Below, in pieces: positions 52,497 through 61,729 of a stretch of DNA of 64,000 bases. The stretch lies in contig JAKVBX010000002.1 of the NCBI GenBank assembly GCA_022446795.1, forward strand, positions 195,942 to 259,941. Reading direction: 5' to 3'. Under the pieces are notes generated by a model that saw only the letters and a list, made by a program, of their open reading frames with translations, was not told where the DNA came from and did not search any database. The stretch is from Phycisphaerales bacterium. GTDB lineage: Bacteria; Planctomycetota; Phycisphaerae; Phycisphaerales; SM1A02. A program made the position numbers and the translations under genes. Position 1 is the first letter of the stretch. Each line of letters starts with the position of its first letter.

Positions 52497-54317
52497 GTGC
52501 GGATACTGATCAAACGAACCTGGGGACTGCTTGAAGGCCACGAGCGGCGGCAACTGGGGCTGCTCGTGCTGCTGATGATCGGACAGGCCTGCCTGGAGGT
52601 CGTGTCCATCGGATCGATCCTGCCCTTCATGGGCCTCCTGGAACGCCCCGAGGCCATCCACTCCATGTGGTTCACCCAGTGGGCCTACGAGACCCTTGGA
52701 TTCACGAGCGACCGAGCCTTCCTGGTCATGGCCGGGGTGATCGTGCTCGCCCTCTTCCTCCTGGTCAACGTGGTGAATGCGTTGAGCCTCTGGGCCCAGG
52801 CCCGATTCGCCTGGATGCGGAGCTTCTCCATCTCCCGTCGGCTCCTGGCCGCTTTCCTGGGCCGGCCCTACACGTTCTTCCTTCGGCGGAACACCTCCGA
52901 CTTCAATCGGAGCATCTACCAGGAAGTTCGCCAGGTCGTGGTCGGCCTGATCCTCCCCAGTGTCCGCCTGTTGTCGCGAAGCATATCGATCATCTTGATC
53001 CTCGCCCTGCTGATCTACATCAACTGGTGGTTGTCGCTGGGCCTGGCCGTCCTCTTTGCCGGCACCTACGCCATCGTCTTCCTGGTCAGCCGCAAGGCGC
53101 TGTCACAGATCGGAACGAGCATCGTTCGAGCCAACGAGGAGTGCTACCGGGTCACCAATGAGGCGTTCGGAGGAATCAAGGAAGCCAAGCTCGGAGGACT
53201 CGAGTCGGCCTACGTCGATGCCTTCTCGCCCCCTGGACACGTGGTCGCTCGCATGAGCACCCGCCGTGTCGTGATTGCCGGAGTTCCCCGGTACATCCTG
53301 GAATCCGTAGCCTTCGGCGGCATGCTCGCCCTGGTCCTGATCCTGCTGGGCACAACGGGCTCGATCGCCAAGATCATCCCTACCGCCTCGGTCTTCGCCT
53401 TTGCCGGATATCGCCTGATGCCTGCGCTCTCGCAGATCTTCATCTCCGTTGCCAACATCCGGTCCTCCACGGCCAGCCTCGATGTCGTTGTCAAGGACCT
53501 GGACGATGCCGCGGATGAACCGGATTTCAACCTCGACGCCGCGCCACTTCCTCTCGTGAAGTCACTGGCGCTGAAGGACCTGTCCTTTTCCTATGACGGC
53601 AACAGCCAAGCGATCCTGGAGAACATCAACCTGGAGATTGCCTGCGGTGAGTCCATCGCACTGGTCGGCCCGACTGGCGCCGGAAAGACCACGCTCATCG
53701 ATATCCTCCTGGGGCTGCTGGAACCTGGCAGTGGGCAGATGCTCGTGGATGACGTCTCGATTGACCGAACCACCGTCCGTGGGTGGCAACGACAACTGGG
53801 CTACGTCCCCCAGCACATCTTCCTGGGCGATGACACGATCGCCCGGAACATCTCGCTGGGGACCGCTGCCGAGGACATCAACCGGGAACGCCTGGAACAG
53901 ACCGCAACGATCGCCGGACTGCATGAGTTCATCACCACTGACCTGCCCGAGGGATACGAGACTCGCGTGGGCGAGAGAGGCGTCCGCCTCAGTGGTGGCC
54001 AGATCCAGCGGCTGGGGTTGGCCCGGGCGCTCTACGGTGAGCCCAGCGTGCTCTTCCTGGACGAGGCCACCAGCGCACTCGACGCCCATACCGAGCAACA
54101 GGTGATGCAGGGCATCCAGGGCGAAGCACGGGATCGAACCGTGATTGTGATCGCCCACCGGCTGTCGACCGTCCGCTTCTGCGATCGCATCGTGGTACTG
54201 GACAGGGGCCGGATCGTGGACATGGGATCCTGGGACGACCTGATGGACCGCTGCGAGGTCTTCCAGAAGCTCGCCGGGGAGCATGAATCAAGCGTCGCTT
54301 CCAGCGGCAGTGACTGA
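52497..54317 (+). CDS. ABC transporter, fused permease-ATPase (PglK/MsbA-like exporter)
   Basis: 606 aa from GTG 52497, where homology-like sequence begins ([19 protein letters not shown]); ATG 52425 would add 24 unlikely residues. Six membrane helices (about 22-310), then the nucleotide-binding domain: Walker [17 protein letters not shown] near 400, Q-loop [11 protein letters not shown] near 440, signature [15 protein letters not shown] near 508, Walker [15 protein letters not shown] near 530 and H-loop VIAHRLSTV. One half-transporter, working as a homodimer. PglK-type exporters flip undecaprenyl-linked oligosaccharides, and the pgl-like genes at 20-25 kb make that the favoured role. It is divergent from pseB, with an epimerase gene 29 bases downstream. 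Confidence 0.87.
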   Translation: MRILIKRTWGLLEGHERRQLGLLVLLMIGQACLEVVSIGSILPFMGLLERPEAIHSMWFTQWAYETLGFTSDRAFLVMAGVIVLALFLLVNVVNALSLWAQARFAWMRSFSISRRLLAAFLGRPYTFFLRRNTSDFNRSIYQEVRQVVVGLILPSVRLLSRSISIILILALLIYINWWLSLGLAVLFAGTYAIVFLVSRKALSQIGTSIVRANEECYRVTNEAFGGIKEAKLGGLESAYVDAFSPPGHVVARMSTRRVVIAGVPRYILESVAFGGMLALVLILLGTTGSIAKIIPTASVFAFAGYRLMPALSQIFISVANIRSSTASLDVVVKDLDDAADEPDFNLDAAPLPLVKSLALKDLSFSYDGNSQAILENINLEIACGESIALVGPTGAGKTTLIDILLGLLEPGSGQMLVDDVSIDRTTVRGWQRQLGYVPQHIFLGDDTIARNISLGTAAEDINRERLEQTATIAGLHEFITTDLPEGYETRVGERGVRLSGGQIQRLGLARALYGEPSVLFLDEATSALDAHTEQQVMQGIQGEARDRTVIVIAHRLSTVRFCDRIVVLDRGRIVDMGSWDDLMDRCEVFQKLAGEHESSVASSGSD

Positions 54318-54346
54318 TACCATTTCGGCTGCCCAGGAGGATGTTC

Positions 54347-55366
54347 ATGCGGGTTCTGGTCACCGGCGCCGCCGGATTCATCGGGTCGTTCACGACGCAT
54401 CGCCTGCTGGAACGCGGCGACGAGGTGGTCGGCCTGGACAACCTCAACGACTACTACGACCCGACCCTCAAGCAGGCTCGCCTCGATCGCATCCAGTCTC
54501 GACCGGATGCCGATCGATTCCAGTTCATCCAGGCCAACCTGGCTGATCGTGACGCCATCGACAATGCCTTCGCGACGGGTGGATTCGATCGCGTGGTGCA
54601 CCTGGCCGCCCAGGCGGGTGTCCGGTACTCCCTGGAGTGCCCGCACGTCTATACCGAATCGAACATCACGGGCTTCCTTCACATTCTCGAGGGCTGTCGG
54701 CATCACGACATCAAGCACCTCGTCTATGCCTCGACCTCATCGGTGTATGGCAGTGACACGTCCATGCCCTTCTCGGAACACCAGGGTGCCGACCACCCGA
54801 TGACGCTCTATGCCGCCACCAAGCGGGCCAATGAACTCATGGCCCACTCCTACAGCAACCTGTTCGGGCTGCCCTGCACCGGCCTGCGGTTCTTTACCGT
54901 CTATGGCCCCTGGGGCCGACCCGACATGGCCTTGTTCCTCTTCGCCAAGGCCATCCTGGCGGGCCAGCCCATTGACGTCTTCAACCATGGCAACCACAGC
55001 CGGGACTTCACCTACGTGGAAGACATCGTCGAGGGCATCATCCGGGTACTCGACGCACCGCCCACCGCATCACCCGACTACGACACCGATCAACCGGACC
55101 CGGCGATCAGCAATGTCCCGTGGCGGGTCTACAACATCGGTAACAGCAAGCCAGTCGAATTGATGCGTTATATCGAGGTGCTGGAGTCCTGCCTTGGACA
55201 TACCGCCGAGAAGAACATGCTGCCCATGCAGCCCGGCGACATTCCCTCGACCTGGGCGGACACCTCCGACCTGGCAGACAACCTGGACTATCGGCCGGCC
55301 ACGAGCATCGAGGACGGAGTCAAGGCCTTCGTCAACTGGTACCTGGAGTACTACGGTCGCGACTGA
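54347..55366 (+). CDS. NAD-dependent epimerase, UDP-glucuronate 4-epimerase-like
   Basis: 339 aa from ATG 54347, six bases after a full AGGAGG (54335-54340); the ATG at 54341 is too close to it. [21 protein letters not shown] near 8 binds [21 protein letters not shown] near 34 is the hallmark of the UDP-GlcA/UDP-Gal 4-epimerase branch (CapI/LspL-like), and the catalytic set is Ser-Ser in YASTSSVYG with [32 protein letters not shown] near 185 supports UDP-glucuronate as substrate. It follows the exporter by 29 bases and ends the glycan locus. Confidence 0.87.
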   Translation: MRVLVTGAAGFIGSFTTHRLLERGDEVVGLDNLNDYYDPTLKQARLDRIQSRPDADRFQFIQANLADRDAIDNAFATGGFDRVVHLAAQAGVRYSLECPHVYTESNITGFLHILEGCRHHDIKHLVYASTSSVYGSDTSMPFSEHQGADHPMTLYAATKRANELMAHSYSNLFGLPCTGLRFFTVYGPWGRPDMALFLFAKAILAGQPIDVFNHGNHSRDFTYVEDIVEGIIRVLDAPPTASPDYDTDQPDPAISNVPWRVYNIGNSKPVELMRYIEVLESCLGHTAEKNMLPMQPGDIPSTWADTSDLADNLDYRPATSIEDGVKAFVNWYLEYYGRD

Positions 55367-55376
55367 GTCCCGACCG

Positions 55377-55871
55377 CTATTCCTTCGGCAACTCCTTGGG
55401 CCGCCACAATGCCGCCAACGTGCCCGATGCATCAATCACCAGATCGGACCAGTCCTGGGTGAAGTCGATCACCGCGATGACCGCCGTGGGACAGAACTCC
55501 ATGCACGAGGTCGTCCGGCTGACGAAATCCTCGATGCCTGGATTGTGAGCCACCAGCAGCACGACCTCGGCATCACCGGCCTCGGTCGCCAACAGCTCCA
55601 GGATGTCATCCGTCGCGGCGTGGTACAGATCCCGGAAATGATCCACTGGTGGAACCACCTCGAACGTGGCCGCCACCAGTTCCGCCGTCGAGGCCGCTCG
55701 GTTCGCCGTCGACGACAGTACTCGGTCCGGTTGAATGCCCTGGGACTGAAGCCATCGACCCATGCGAGGCGCCGCCTTGAGACCACGGTCGTTCAGGGGT
55801 CGGTCATGATCAGCGGTACGGGGATCGGACCAGCTTGACTTGGCGTGACGCATCAGGAGCAAACGGGGCAT
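55377..55871 (-). CDS. sixA: SixA-like phosphohistidine phosphatase
   Basis: 164 aa from ATG 55871, supported by GGGAG eight bases upstream; a GTG five codons earlier is an alternative. LLLMRHAKSSWSDP at the N-terminus contains the catalytic His of the RHG motif (branched histidine phosphatases), and VLLVAHNPGIEDF near 110 holds the second His. GLKAAPRMGRWLQSQG and VLSSTANRAASTAELV match SixA, which dephosphorylates HPt phosphohistidines. It lies 27 bases after ppk1 on the same strand, so it may be read with it. Converges with the epimerase gene after only 10 bases. Confidence 0.88.
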   Translation of the reverse strand: MPRLLLMRHAKSSWSDPRTADHDRPLNDRGLKAAPRMGRWLQSQGIQPDRVLSSTANRAASTAELVAATFEVVPPVDHFRDLYHAATDDILELLATEAGDAEVVLLVAHNPGIEDFVSRTTSCMEFCPTAVIAVIDFTQDWSDLVIDASGTLAALWRPKELPKE

Positions 55872-55898
55872 GACATGATCTCCCACCCAACTCGTCGG

Positions 55899-58163
55899 TC
55901 AATCGATGGCATCCGGATGACCGGTGGGCCGTGGCCTCTCGGCGGCCTCACCACTGGCTCGTGCTCGAGCCTCCGCCTCACGGGCATCGAGACAGAGCGT
56001 CTCGAAGGTACCGGAAATCGCAGGGCCGCTGGCTGCGCCATCCGGAACCTCGAATGGTCGGTAGGTTCCGTCCGATCGCATCTCCCATGAATCCGCGCGG
56101 TCCTGGATGTTGACATCCAGGATTCGATGCAAGCGTCGCTTCGCTTCCTCATCAACGACGGGCGTTACGACCTCGACCCGCGAGTCGAGATTGCGCTTCA
56201 TCCAGTCCGCGGATCCGAAGTACCACAGGCCATCCGCCGGGTCGCCGCATCCGTTGGCAAAGTGGAAGATCCGCGAGTGCTCCAGGAACCGGCCGATGAT
56301 CGAACGGACCGTGATGTTCTCCGACACATCGGTAATGCCGGGACGGAGGCAGCAGAAGCCACGGACGACCAGTTCAATCTTCACCCCGGCACGGGACGCC
56401 TGGATCAACCGACACATGATCCCCTTGTCCTCGAGTTGGTTCATCTTCGCCCAGATCCGAGCCGGTCGACCATCACGAGCGGCCGCGATCTCCCGGTCGA
56501 TCAAGTCGTAGAACTGCTTCCGCATGGTCAGTGGCGCCACCAGCAGGCTCTTGTAGTCGCTGTGGCGAGATCGACCCGTGAGATAGTTGAACAGCTCAAT
56601 GAGGTCTTCGGTGATCTCACGACGGCACGTCAAGAGGCCTACATCGCTGTACTGGCGAGCCGTAACCGAGTGATAGTTACCCGAGCCGACGTGTCCGTAG
56701 GCCTGGAGACGATCACCCTCGCGGCGAACGACGAGCGATGTCTTGGCATGCGTCTTGAGGGCCATGATGCCATAGGCGACGTGAATGCCGTGTTTCTCAA
56801 GCAGACGCGTCAGCTGGAGATTCCGGTCCTCGTCGAATCTCGCTCGAAGCTCGACGATGCAGGACACCTGCTTCCCGCTGTCCGCGGCGGCGATCAGGCT
56901 CTTGATGAAGGAAGAATCAGGGTCCGTTCGATACAGGCACTGCTTGATCGCCAGGACATTCCGATCAACAGCAGCAGCATGAATGAAGCGCTCGACGGAA
57001 CTGTCGAACGACTCATAAGGATGACTGACGAAGACATCACCATTCCTTATCACGGAGAAGATGTCCCGTTCCGAGTCACGCAGCCGTGGCGGAGGAACAG
57101 GCTGCCAACGTACGCGGCTCAGGTCTGGTGCATCCACACGGGTGATGTCGCTGACCGAGGGGTAGTCCAGGAGGCCCTCGTGCGCATAGTGTGCCTCGGC
57201 CTCCAGTTCCAGTTCCTCCAGCAGCATGGAGACGATTCCCGCGGATGGGTCCAGTGGTGTCTCCAATCGAACCGCCTCGGCAAACCGACGATGCCGCAGT
57301 GACTCCTGGACGAACTCCATCAGGTCCTCGATGTCCTCGTCATCCTCCTCCAGACCCGCAGCCCGCGTCACCCGGAACAGCAGCGTGTCCTGGATCTTCA
57401 TTCCCGGGAAGATCTCGTGCAGGTTGTGCTGAACGACATCATGAACCGGGATGACCGTCATCGGAACGGGGCCGTCGATGGCCCCCACGTCACCTTCCTC
57501 GGGAACGCCGATCCAACCAGGAAGTCCGTCCGGGATCTTCACACGGGCAAACCGCTGAAACTCGCTGTCGGGATCCGACAGGAGGACACCGAGGTTCATC
57601 GACAGGTTCGAGATGAATGGGAAGGGATGCCCTGGATCGACAGCCAGCGGGGTCAGGATGGGGAAGACCATGTCATGGAACCACGTGTCGACGCGACCAC
57701 GCTGCTCGTGGTTCAGATCGCTCCAACTGGCCACGGTAATGCCCTGTGCGCGTAGTGCAGGCAGGAGATCGGCTGTCCAGAGCGCCGCCTGCCGCTGCTG
57801 AAGCTGAATCACTTCCTGCCGGCAGGCCTTCAATTGCTGTCGAACCGTCATGCCGTCATGGGTCAGCTTCTCGAAGCCGGTGGCGACGCGCTTCCGAAGC
57901 AGAGCGATCCGCTTCATGAAGAACTCATCGAAGTTCGAACCACTGATCGCCAGGAACTTCAGCCGGTCGAACACCGGCACCTGGGCATCTTCAGCCTCCG
58001 CCACGACCCGACCATTGAAGGCCAGCCAGGCCAGATCACGGCCGATGAAATGAGCCGGATCCCTCGTGTAGTCATCATTGACGGACGAGTCTTTTCCCGC
58101 AGCCTGACCCGCATCGCGGGCCTGCGTGTCATCAAGATGTCCCTGCTGATCAGGTGATGGCAT
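55899..58163 (-). CDS. ppk1: Polyphosphate kinase
   Basis: 754 aa, slightly longer than E. coli PPK1, from ATG 58163, two bases after the stop of the NagB-PIG-L gene. N-terminal domain with RDLAWLAFNGRVVAEA near 45, ISGSNFDEFFMKRIALL near 75, then the catalytic region: LKTHAKTSLVVRREGDRLQ near 455 with the autophosphorylated His, YGHVGSGNYHSVTARQYSDVGLL near 477, and RIFHFANGCGDPADG near 615 with the second His. The C-terminal 40 residues are polar and extra. It polymerises ATP gamma-phosphate into polyphosphate at the membrane. The operon order is nagB-PIG-L, ppk1, sixA. Confidence 0.94.
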   Translation of the reverse strand: MPSPDQQGHLDDTQARDAGQAAGKDSSVNDDYTRDPAHFIGRDLAWLAFNGRVVAEAEDAQVPVFDRLKFLAISGSNFDEFFMKRIALLRKRVATGFEKLTHDGMTVRQQLKACRQEVIQLQQRQAALWTADLLPALRAQGITVASWSDLNHEQRGRVDTWFHDMVFPILTPLAVDPGHPFPFISNLSMNLGVLLSDPDSEFQRFARVKIPDGLPGWIGVPEEGDVGAIDGPVPMTVIPVHDVVQHNLHEIFPGMKIQDTLLFRVTRAAGLEEDDEDIEDLMEFVQESLRHRRFAEAVRLETPLDPSAGIVSMLLEELELEAEAHYAHEGLLDYPSVSDITRVDAPDLSRVRWQPVPPPRLRDSERDIFSVIRNGDVFVSHPYESFDSSVERFIHAAAVDRNVLAIKQCLYRTDPDSSFIKSLIAAADSGKQVSCIVELRARFDEDRNLQLTRLLEKHGIHVAYGIMALKTHAKTSLVVRREGDRLQAYGHVGSGNYHSVTARQYSDVGLLTCRREITEDLIELFNYLTGRSRHSDYKSLLVAPLTMRKQFYDLIDREIAAARDGRPARIWAKMNQLEDKGIMCRLIQASRAGVKIELVVRGFCCLRPGITDVSENITVRSIIGRFLEHSRIFHFANGCGDPADGLWYFGSADWMKRNLDSRVEVVTPVVDEEAKRRLHRILDVNIQDRADSWEMRSDGTYRPFEVPDGAASGPAISGTFETLCLDAREAEARARASGEAAERPRPTGHPDAID

Positions 58164-58165
58164 GT

Positions 58166-60121
58166 TCAAACCTCGGCATGCGCCGCAGCCCCCGCCTGCG
58201 CGCGGGTCCCGGACGTCACTGGATGCCACTGCACGAAGGCCTCGATGGCTTCGTACTCGGCAAGCCCGAGTTGATTGTAGAGGTCAGCTGTTGCCCGGTT
58301 CCGTTCTTCTGCCCGTTGCCAGAATTCGCGAGCATCGGTTCCCGGAAAGAGTGCCTTGTCCTTCTGCGATTCATGCTTGAAGATCGCGTTGATCTTCTTC
58401 TGCAGTTCCTGCGGACTGAGCGGAACAGCCATCTCGATCTGCTCCGGCTCCCACTCCTGCCAGGCCCCACGGTAGAGCCAGACCCGAAGGCCGTGGGCCC
58501 ACTCCTGGTCCACCACTTGCTGCACGGCATCGGTCACGGCAGCAAGGCATGTTCGATGGGTGCCATGTGGATCGGACAGGTCACCCGCGGCATAGACCTG
58601 GTGCGGCTGAAGCGTCTCCAGCAGGTCCACGATCAGGTTGATGTCTGCACTGGTCAGCGGCGACTTCCGAATCCGCCCGGTCTCATAGAAGGGCATGTCG
58701 AGAAAGTGGAGCCGCTCCGCCGACACGCCGCAGGCACGGGTTGCCGCCCGGGCCTCGTTTCGCCGAATCAGCCCCTTGATGGACTGGACCTCTTCGCTGT
58801 CGACCTGGCCTGGAAGCTTGTTCCGCAGGAAGGCCTCGACGTGATCGTCGATTTGACGCACACGATCATCATCGATCTGGAAGCACTCCGCGAAGTCACG
58901 GACGAAGTCCGCCGCGCTGATGGCGTCATCATCAAAGACGGCGATGTTCCCGGAGGTCTGGTAGGCCACGTGAACCTCGTGCCCCTGCTCCACCAGCCGA
59001 ATCAGGGTTCCACCCATCGAGATGACGTCATCGTCGGGATGGGGAGAGAACACCACGACACGCTTGGGGAAGATCTCGTCGCCGGGCCGCGAGATGTCAC
59101 CATCCCGCTTGCGACGTTGCGGCTTGCCTCCGGGCCAGCCCGTGATGGACCGCTGAAGCCGCCGAAAGGCACCGAGGTTGATGTCATAGGCCGGCCCATG
59201 CTTGGCCAGGAGGTCCTGCAACGAATGCTCGTTGTAATCCTCATCGGTCAGCTTCAGCAGTGGCTTCCCGACCTTCCGAGCCAGCCAGATGGCCGCCGTA
59301 TGGATATTCGTGTCATCCCACTCGACCGCCCCGACAGTCCAGGGACAACGGAATCTCGTGAGCCCGGCTGCTGCAGCGTGATCGAGGAACAGGCAGGCAT
59401 TGGGGTGGTCCTGCAGGAAGGAGGCGGCAATGGAAGCCGTCACCGGCTCTTCGACTGCCGAGCGGATGATCTCGGCCTTGCGTTCACCAAAGGCCACCAG
59501 GCAGATTCGTCGCGCATCCAGGATGGTTCCTACGCCCATCGTGATGGCACGACGGGGAACATGCGATTCGCCGAAGAAGTCACTGGCCGCGTCGAGGCGG
59601 GTCGTTCGGTCCAGCGTGATCAACCGGGTTCGGCTGTCACGGCCTGATCCAGGTTCATTGAAACCAACGTGCCCGGTCCGGCCAATGCCCAGGAGCTGGA
59701 GGTCGATTCCACCAGCGTCCGCGATGGCTTGCTCATATGACTGACAGAAGGCAGACGTGTCCGCCTCGGCAATCGAACCGTCCGGAATATGAATGTTGTT
59801 GCTGTCGATGTCGATGTGGTCGAAGAGATTTTCATGCATGAACCGGTGGTAGCTCTGCAACTCACCACGCTGCATGGGGAAGTACTCATCGAGATTGAAC
59901 GTCACGACGTTGGCGAATGACAGGCCATCTTCGACATGCAGGCGTACCAGTTCCTCGTAGACGGTCAGGGGTGTCGACCCCGTCGCCAGACCAAGCACAC
60001 ACTGGCGGCCGGCTTGTTCACAGGCACGAATGGTCTCTGCGATCTCTGCGGCAACAGCCAGGGACACCGCCCGTGGATCACGATGGGTCTCCACAGGGAT
60101 TCGCTCGCGTGACGTCAGCAT
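58166..60121 (-). CDS. NagB-like glucosamine-6-phosphate deaminase fused to PIG-L deacetylase
   Basis: 651 aa from ATG 60121; GGAGG lies 11 bases upstream and a GTG at 60145 is an alternative. Residues about 20-255 are NagB-like: GLATGSTPLTVYEEL near 42, TFNLDEYFPM near 74 with the ring-opening Asp, LGIGRTGHVGFNEPGS near 144. In E. coli NagB the last motif reads GNDGHIAFNEP; here its Asp is Thr while the His and Glu remain, a known variant of this two-domain family. From about 360, VVVFSPHPDDDVISMGG and DPHGTHRTC are the zinc site of a PIG-L/LmbE deacetylase. Together they may deacetylate and deaminate amino sugars. It leads the ppk1-sixA operon. Confidence 0.88.
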   Translation of the reverse strand: MLTSRERIPVETHRDPRAVSLAVAAEIAETIRACEQAGRQCVLGLATGSTPLTVYEELVRLHVEDGLSFANVVTFNLDEYFPMQRGELQSYHRFMHENLFDHIDIDSNNIHIPDGSIAEADTSAFCQSYEQAIADAGGIDLQLLGIGRTGHVGFNEPGSGRDSRTRLITLDRTTRLDAASDFFGESHVPRRAITMGVGTILDARRICLVAFGERKAEIIRSAVEEPVTASIAASFLQDHPNACLFLDHAAAAGLTRFRCPWTVGAVEWDDTNIHTAAIWLARKVGKPLLKLTDEDYNEHSLQDLLAKHGPAYDINLGAFRRLQRSITGWPGGKPQRRKRDGDISRPGDEIFPKRVVVFSPHPDDDVISMGGTLIRLVEQGHEVHVAYQTSGNIAVFDDDAISAADFVRDFAECFQIDDDRVRQIDDHVEAFLRNKLPGQVDSEEVQSIKGLIRRNEARAATRACGVSAERLHFLDMPFYETGRIRKSPLTSADINLIVDLLETLQPHQVYAAGDLSDPHGTHRTCLAAVTDAVQQVVDQEWAHGLRVWLYRGAWQEWEPEQIEMAVPLSPQELQKKINAIFKHESQKDKALFPGTDAREFWQRAEERNRATADLYNQLGLAEYEAIEAFVQWHPVTSGTRAQAGAAAHAEV

Positions 60122-60228
60122 GGGTTTCGAATCCTCCAGGTCCACTCTTCAGGCACACCAGAGTAGCCCACCCAAACAGGCTCGACGGCTACCGAGCGGT
60201 GCCACATCATGAGATACCCAAGCCCTGG

Positions 60229-60265
60229 AAAAAAAACTCGGCCGCGGCCCTTAGGCCGCGACCGA
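60229..60265 (-). terminator. Intrinsic terminator, minus strand
   Basis: Minus-strand TCGG-T-CGCGGCC, loop TAAG, GGCCGCG-G-CCGA: 11 pairs and one mismatch, then C and eight T residues (60236-60229 complement). It ends transcripts arriving from the gene-free stretch above, 108 bases before the NagB-PIG-L start. Confidence 0.88.
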
Positions 60266-60490
60266 CGCTCGGAAGTTAGTGCCTATTCGGCACGATTTAC
60301 TCGATGTGAAGCGGTCTCAGCGAACCCCCTCTACGAGCAACACGTTGACGGTCCGGTCGTCGGCCTCACGGCAGAACCTGGTGGAGGACCAGGTCACAAG
60401 AAGAATCCCCCTCCAGAAATACTGGACTCGATCCCCTCGCTCTCCCGCCCCAATGCCGGTCCATGACCGGGTCCATCAGCGCATTAAATA
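60229..60490 (-). ncRNA. Candidate small RNA or attenuator leader
   Basis: The terminator at 60229-60265 lies 470 bases beyond the end of the isoaspartyl peptidase gene, and the region between has no credible gene. A weak promoter, TTGGAT (60518-60513), 17 bases, TAGGAT (60495-60490), would give an RNA of about 250 bases on the minus strand. It includes a perfect 7-bp hairpin ACCTGGT-CCTCC-ACCAGGT at 60394-60376. No RNase P, tmRNA, SRP or common riboswitch signature was recognised. It could act in trans, or be the leader of the NagB-PIG-L gene. Confidence 0.4.
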
Positions 60491-60734
60491 TCCTAAGGCC
60501 TCACTGCGGACCATCCAATAGGGAAACAGCTGGATACGGAAAACAGCTCTGGAGCACTCAAAAAGCCTATTCTGGCAGTCCCAGAAGCCGCCCAATCGGG
60601 GCTTGAGCCTGTGGATAGCTTGGGGAAAGCGAGATCCATGGCAGTTTAGGCAAGGCTGGAAGAGGGCTTGGCGACCGAGAAATGGGCGAATAGGCCCCAT
60701 TCAGCCTCCCCGTGAACCCTGTGGGCAACTCAAC
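60491..60734. other. Gene-free stretch after the isoaspartyl peptidase gene
   Basis: No start-supported reading frame, ribosome binding site or repeat was seen. It has a moderate hairpin (AATGGG / CCCCATT near 60681-60701) soon after the peptidase stop, without a U run. It is less GC-rich than the flanking genes. Confidence 0.5.
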
Positions 60735-61646
60735 TTAACGCCAAATTGCCACCTCAGACCGTCCAGTGGCATCTGCAGCCCCTCGATACATCCCTTCACA
60801 GTTGAAAGGCATCTCGATCCGGCCCTGGTCATCGACCGCCACCAGGCCCCCGCTGCCCGGTGGCAGGCAATCCCCCACGACCTCTTGGACCGCCTCCGAG
60901 AGGGCCTTGCCCTGGAGCTTCATCCTCGCAGCCACCGCATGGCCCGCCACGCAGGCCATGAAAGCCTCGCCATGACCGGTACCGGATACCGCGCAGCGAT
61001 CGTCCGCCCACGTACCCGCCCCGATCGTAGGCGTGTCCCCGATCCGACCGGGCGGCTTGCCGGTCCGCCCCCCGGTTGATGTCGCGGCCGCCAGACGGCC
61101 GGAATGGTCCCGAGCAACGGCCCCGACCGTGGCTGGCCCTCGTGCATCAGCAGCCGATGCCGTGTCCTTCCACTGTTGCCATTGCTCCCTTCGAAGCGGC
61201 GTTGTGAACCACTCGTTGGACACGCGTTCAAGATCCTCCCCCATCGCCTCGGCCGTGGCCCCGGCAAGCAACACGTGAGGCGACGTCTCCAGGACCCGAC
61301 GGGCCAGGTGAATCGGGTGACGGATCTCCCGCACCAGGCAGACGGCACCGCAATCACCACTGCTGCCGTCCATGATGGCCGCCTCCAGTTCATGCGTTCC
61401 CTCGGAGGTCAGAACCGCCCCACGCCCCGCATTGAACTCGGGAATCTCCTCGAGTTCAGCCACCGCCTGCTCAACGACATCCAGCGCAGCAGTGCCCGCC
61501 GCCAACGCCGCACTGGCATTCGATACGACCTCCTGCAGTCGCTCCATCCGAACGCGTGCTGCCTCGGGCGGCATCGTCCTGGCGATGACACCGGCACCAC
61601 CGTGAATGGCGACAGCCCATTGGATCGGTTCAGTCATGTCCACCAT
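60735..61646 (-). CDS. Isoaspartyl peptidase/L-asparaginase (Ntn hydrolase)
   Basis: 303 aa from ATG 61646, with AGAGG seven bases upstream; ATG 61637 is also possible. WAVAIHGGAGVIARTM near 11 and PEFNAGRGAVLTSEGTHELEAAIMDG near 70 are family motifs. The self-processing site lies before Thr in GPATVGAVARDHSGRLAAATSTGG near 165-187, where the new N-terminal Thr becomes the nucleophile; GTGHGEAFM near 220 completes the site. It cleaves beta-aspartyl dipeptides and asparagine, recycling damaged proteins. It has no signal peptide, so it should be cytoplasmic. It is separated from the upstream secreted-protein gene by a strong terminator. Confidence 0.92.
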   Translation of the reverse strand: MVDMTEPIQWAVAIHGGAGVIARTMPPEAARVRMERLQEVVSNASAALAAGTAALDVVEQAVAELEEIPEFNAGRGAVLTSEGTHELEAAIMDGSSGDCGAVCLVREIRHPIHLARRVLETSPHVLLAGATAEAMGEDLERVSNEWFTTPLRREQWQQWKDTASAADARGPATVGAVARDHSGRLAAATSTGGRTGKPPGRIGDTPTIGAGTWADDRCAVSGTGHGEAFMACVAGHAVAARMKLQGKALSEAVQEVVGDCLPPGSGGLVAVDDQGRIEMPFNCEGMYRGAADATGRSEVAIWR

Positions 61647-61668
61647 GGTAGCGCCTCTGGCCAATGAA

Positions 61669-61698
61669 GCAGGCCGCACCCACTGGGGTGCGGCCTGC
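61669..61698 (-). terminator. 13-bp perfect hairpin after the secreted-protein gene
   Basis: GCAGGCCGCACCC, loop CAGT (read on the minus strand), GGGTGCGGCCTGC analog, perfectly paired, between 61730 and the peptidase start. Only a weak T run follows, but the shape matches the terminator at 18751-18780. Confidence 0.7.
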
Positions 61699-61729
61699 AG
61701 GGAAGACTCCAGGATGAAAAGGACGGATG

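Noticed and set aside
58166..60121. NagB-PIG-L fusion as a sequencing or frameshift artefact
   Set aside because: Both domains are in one uninterrupted frame with a linker, and this architecture is known in other bacteria.
60229..60734. RNase P RNA, tmRNA, SRP RNA or glmS ribozyme in the gene-free stretch
   Set aside because: None of the conserved core sequences of these RNAs could be found on either strand; only the terminator and small hairpins are clear.
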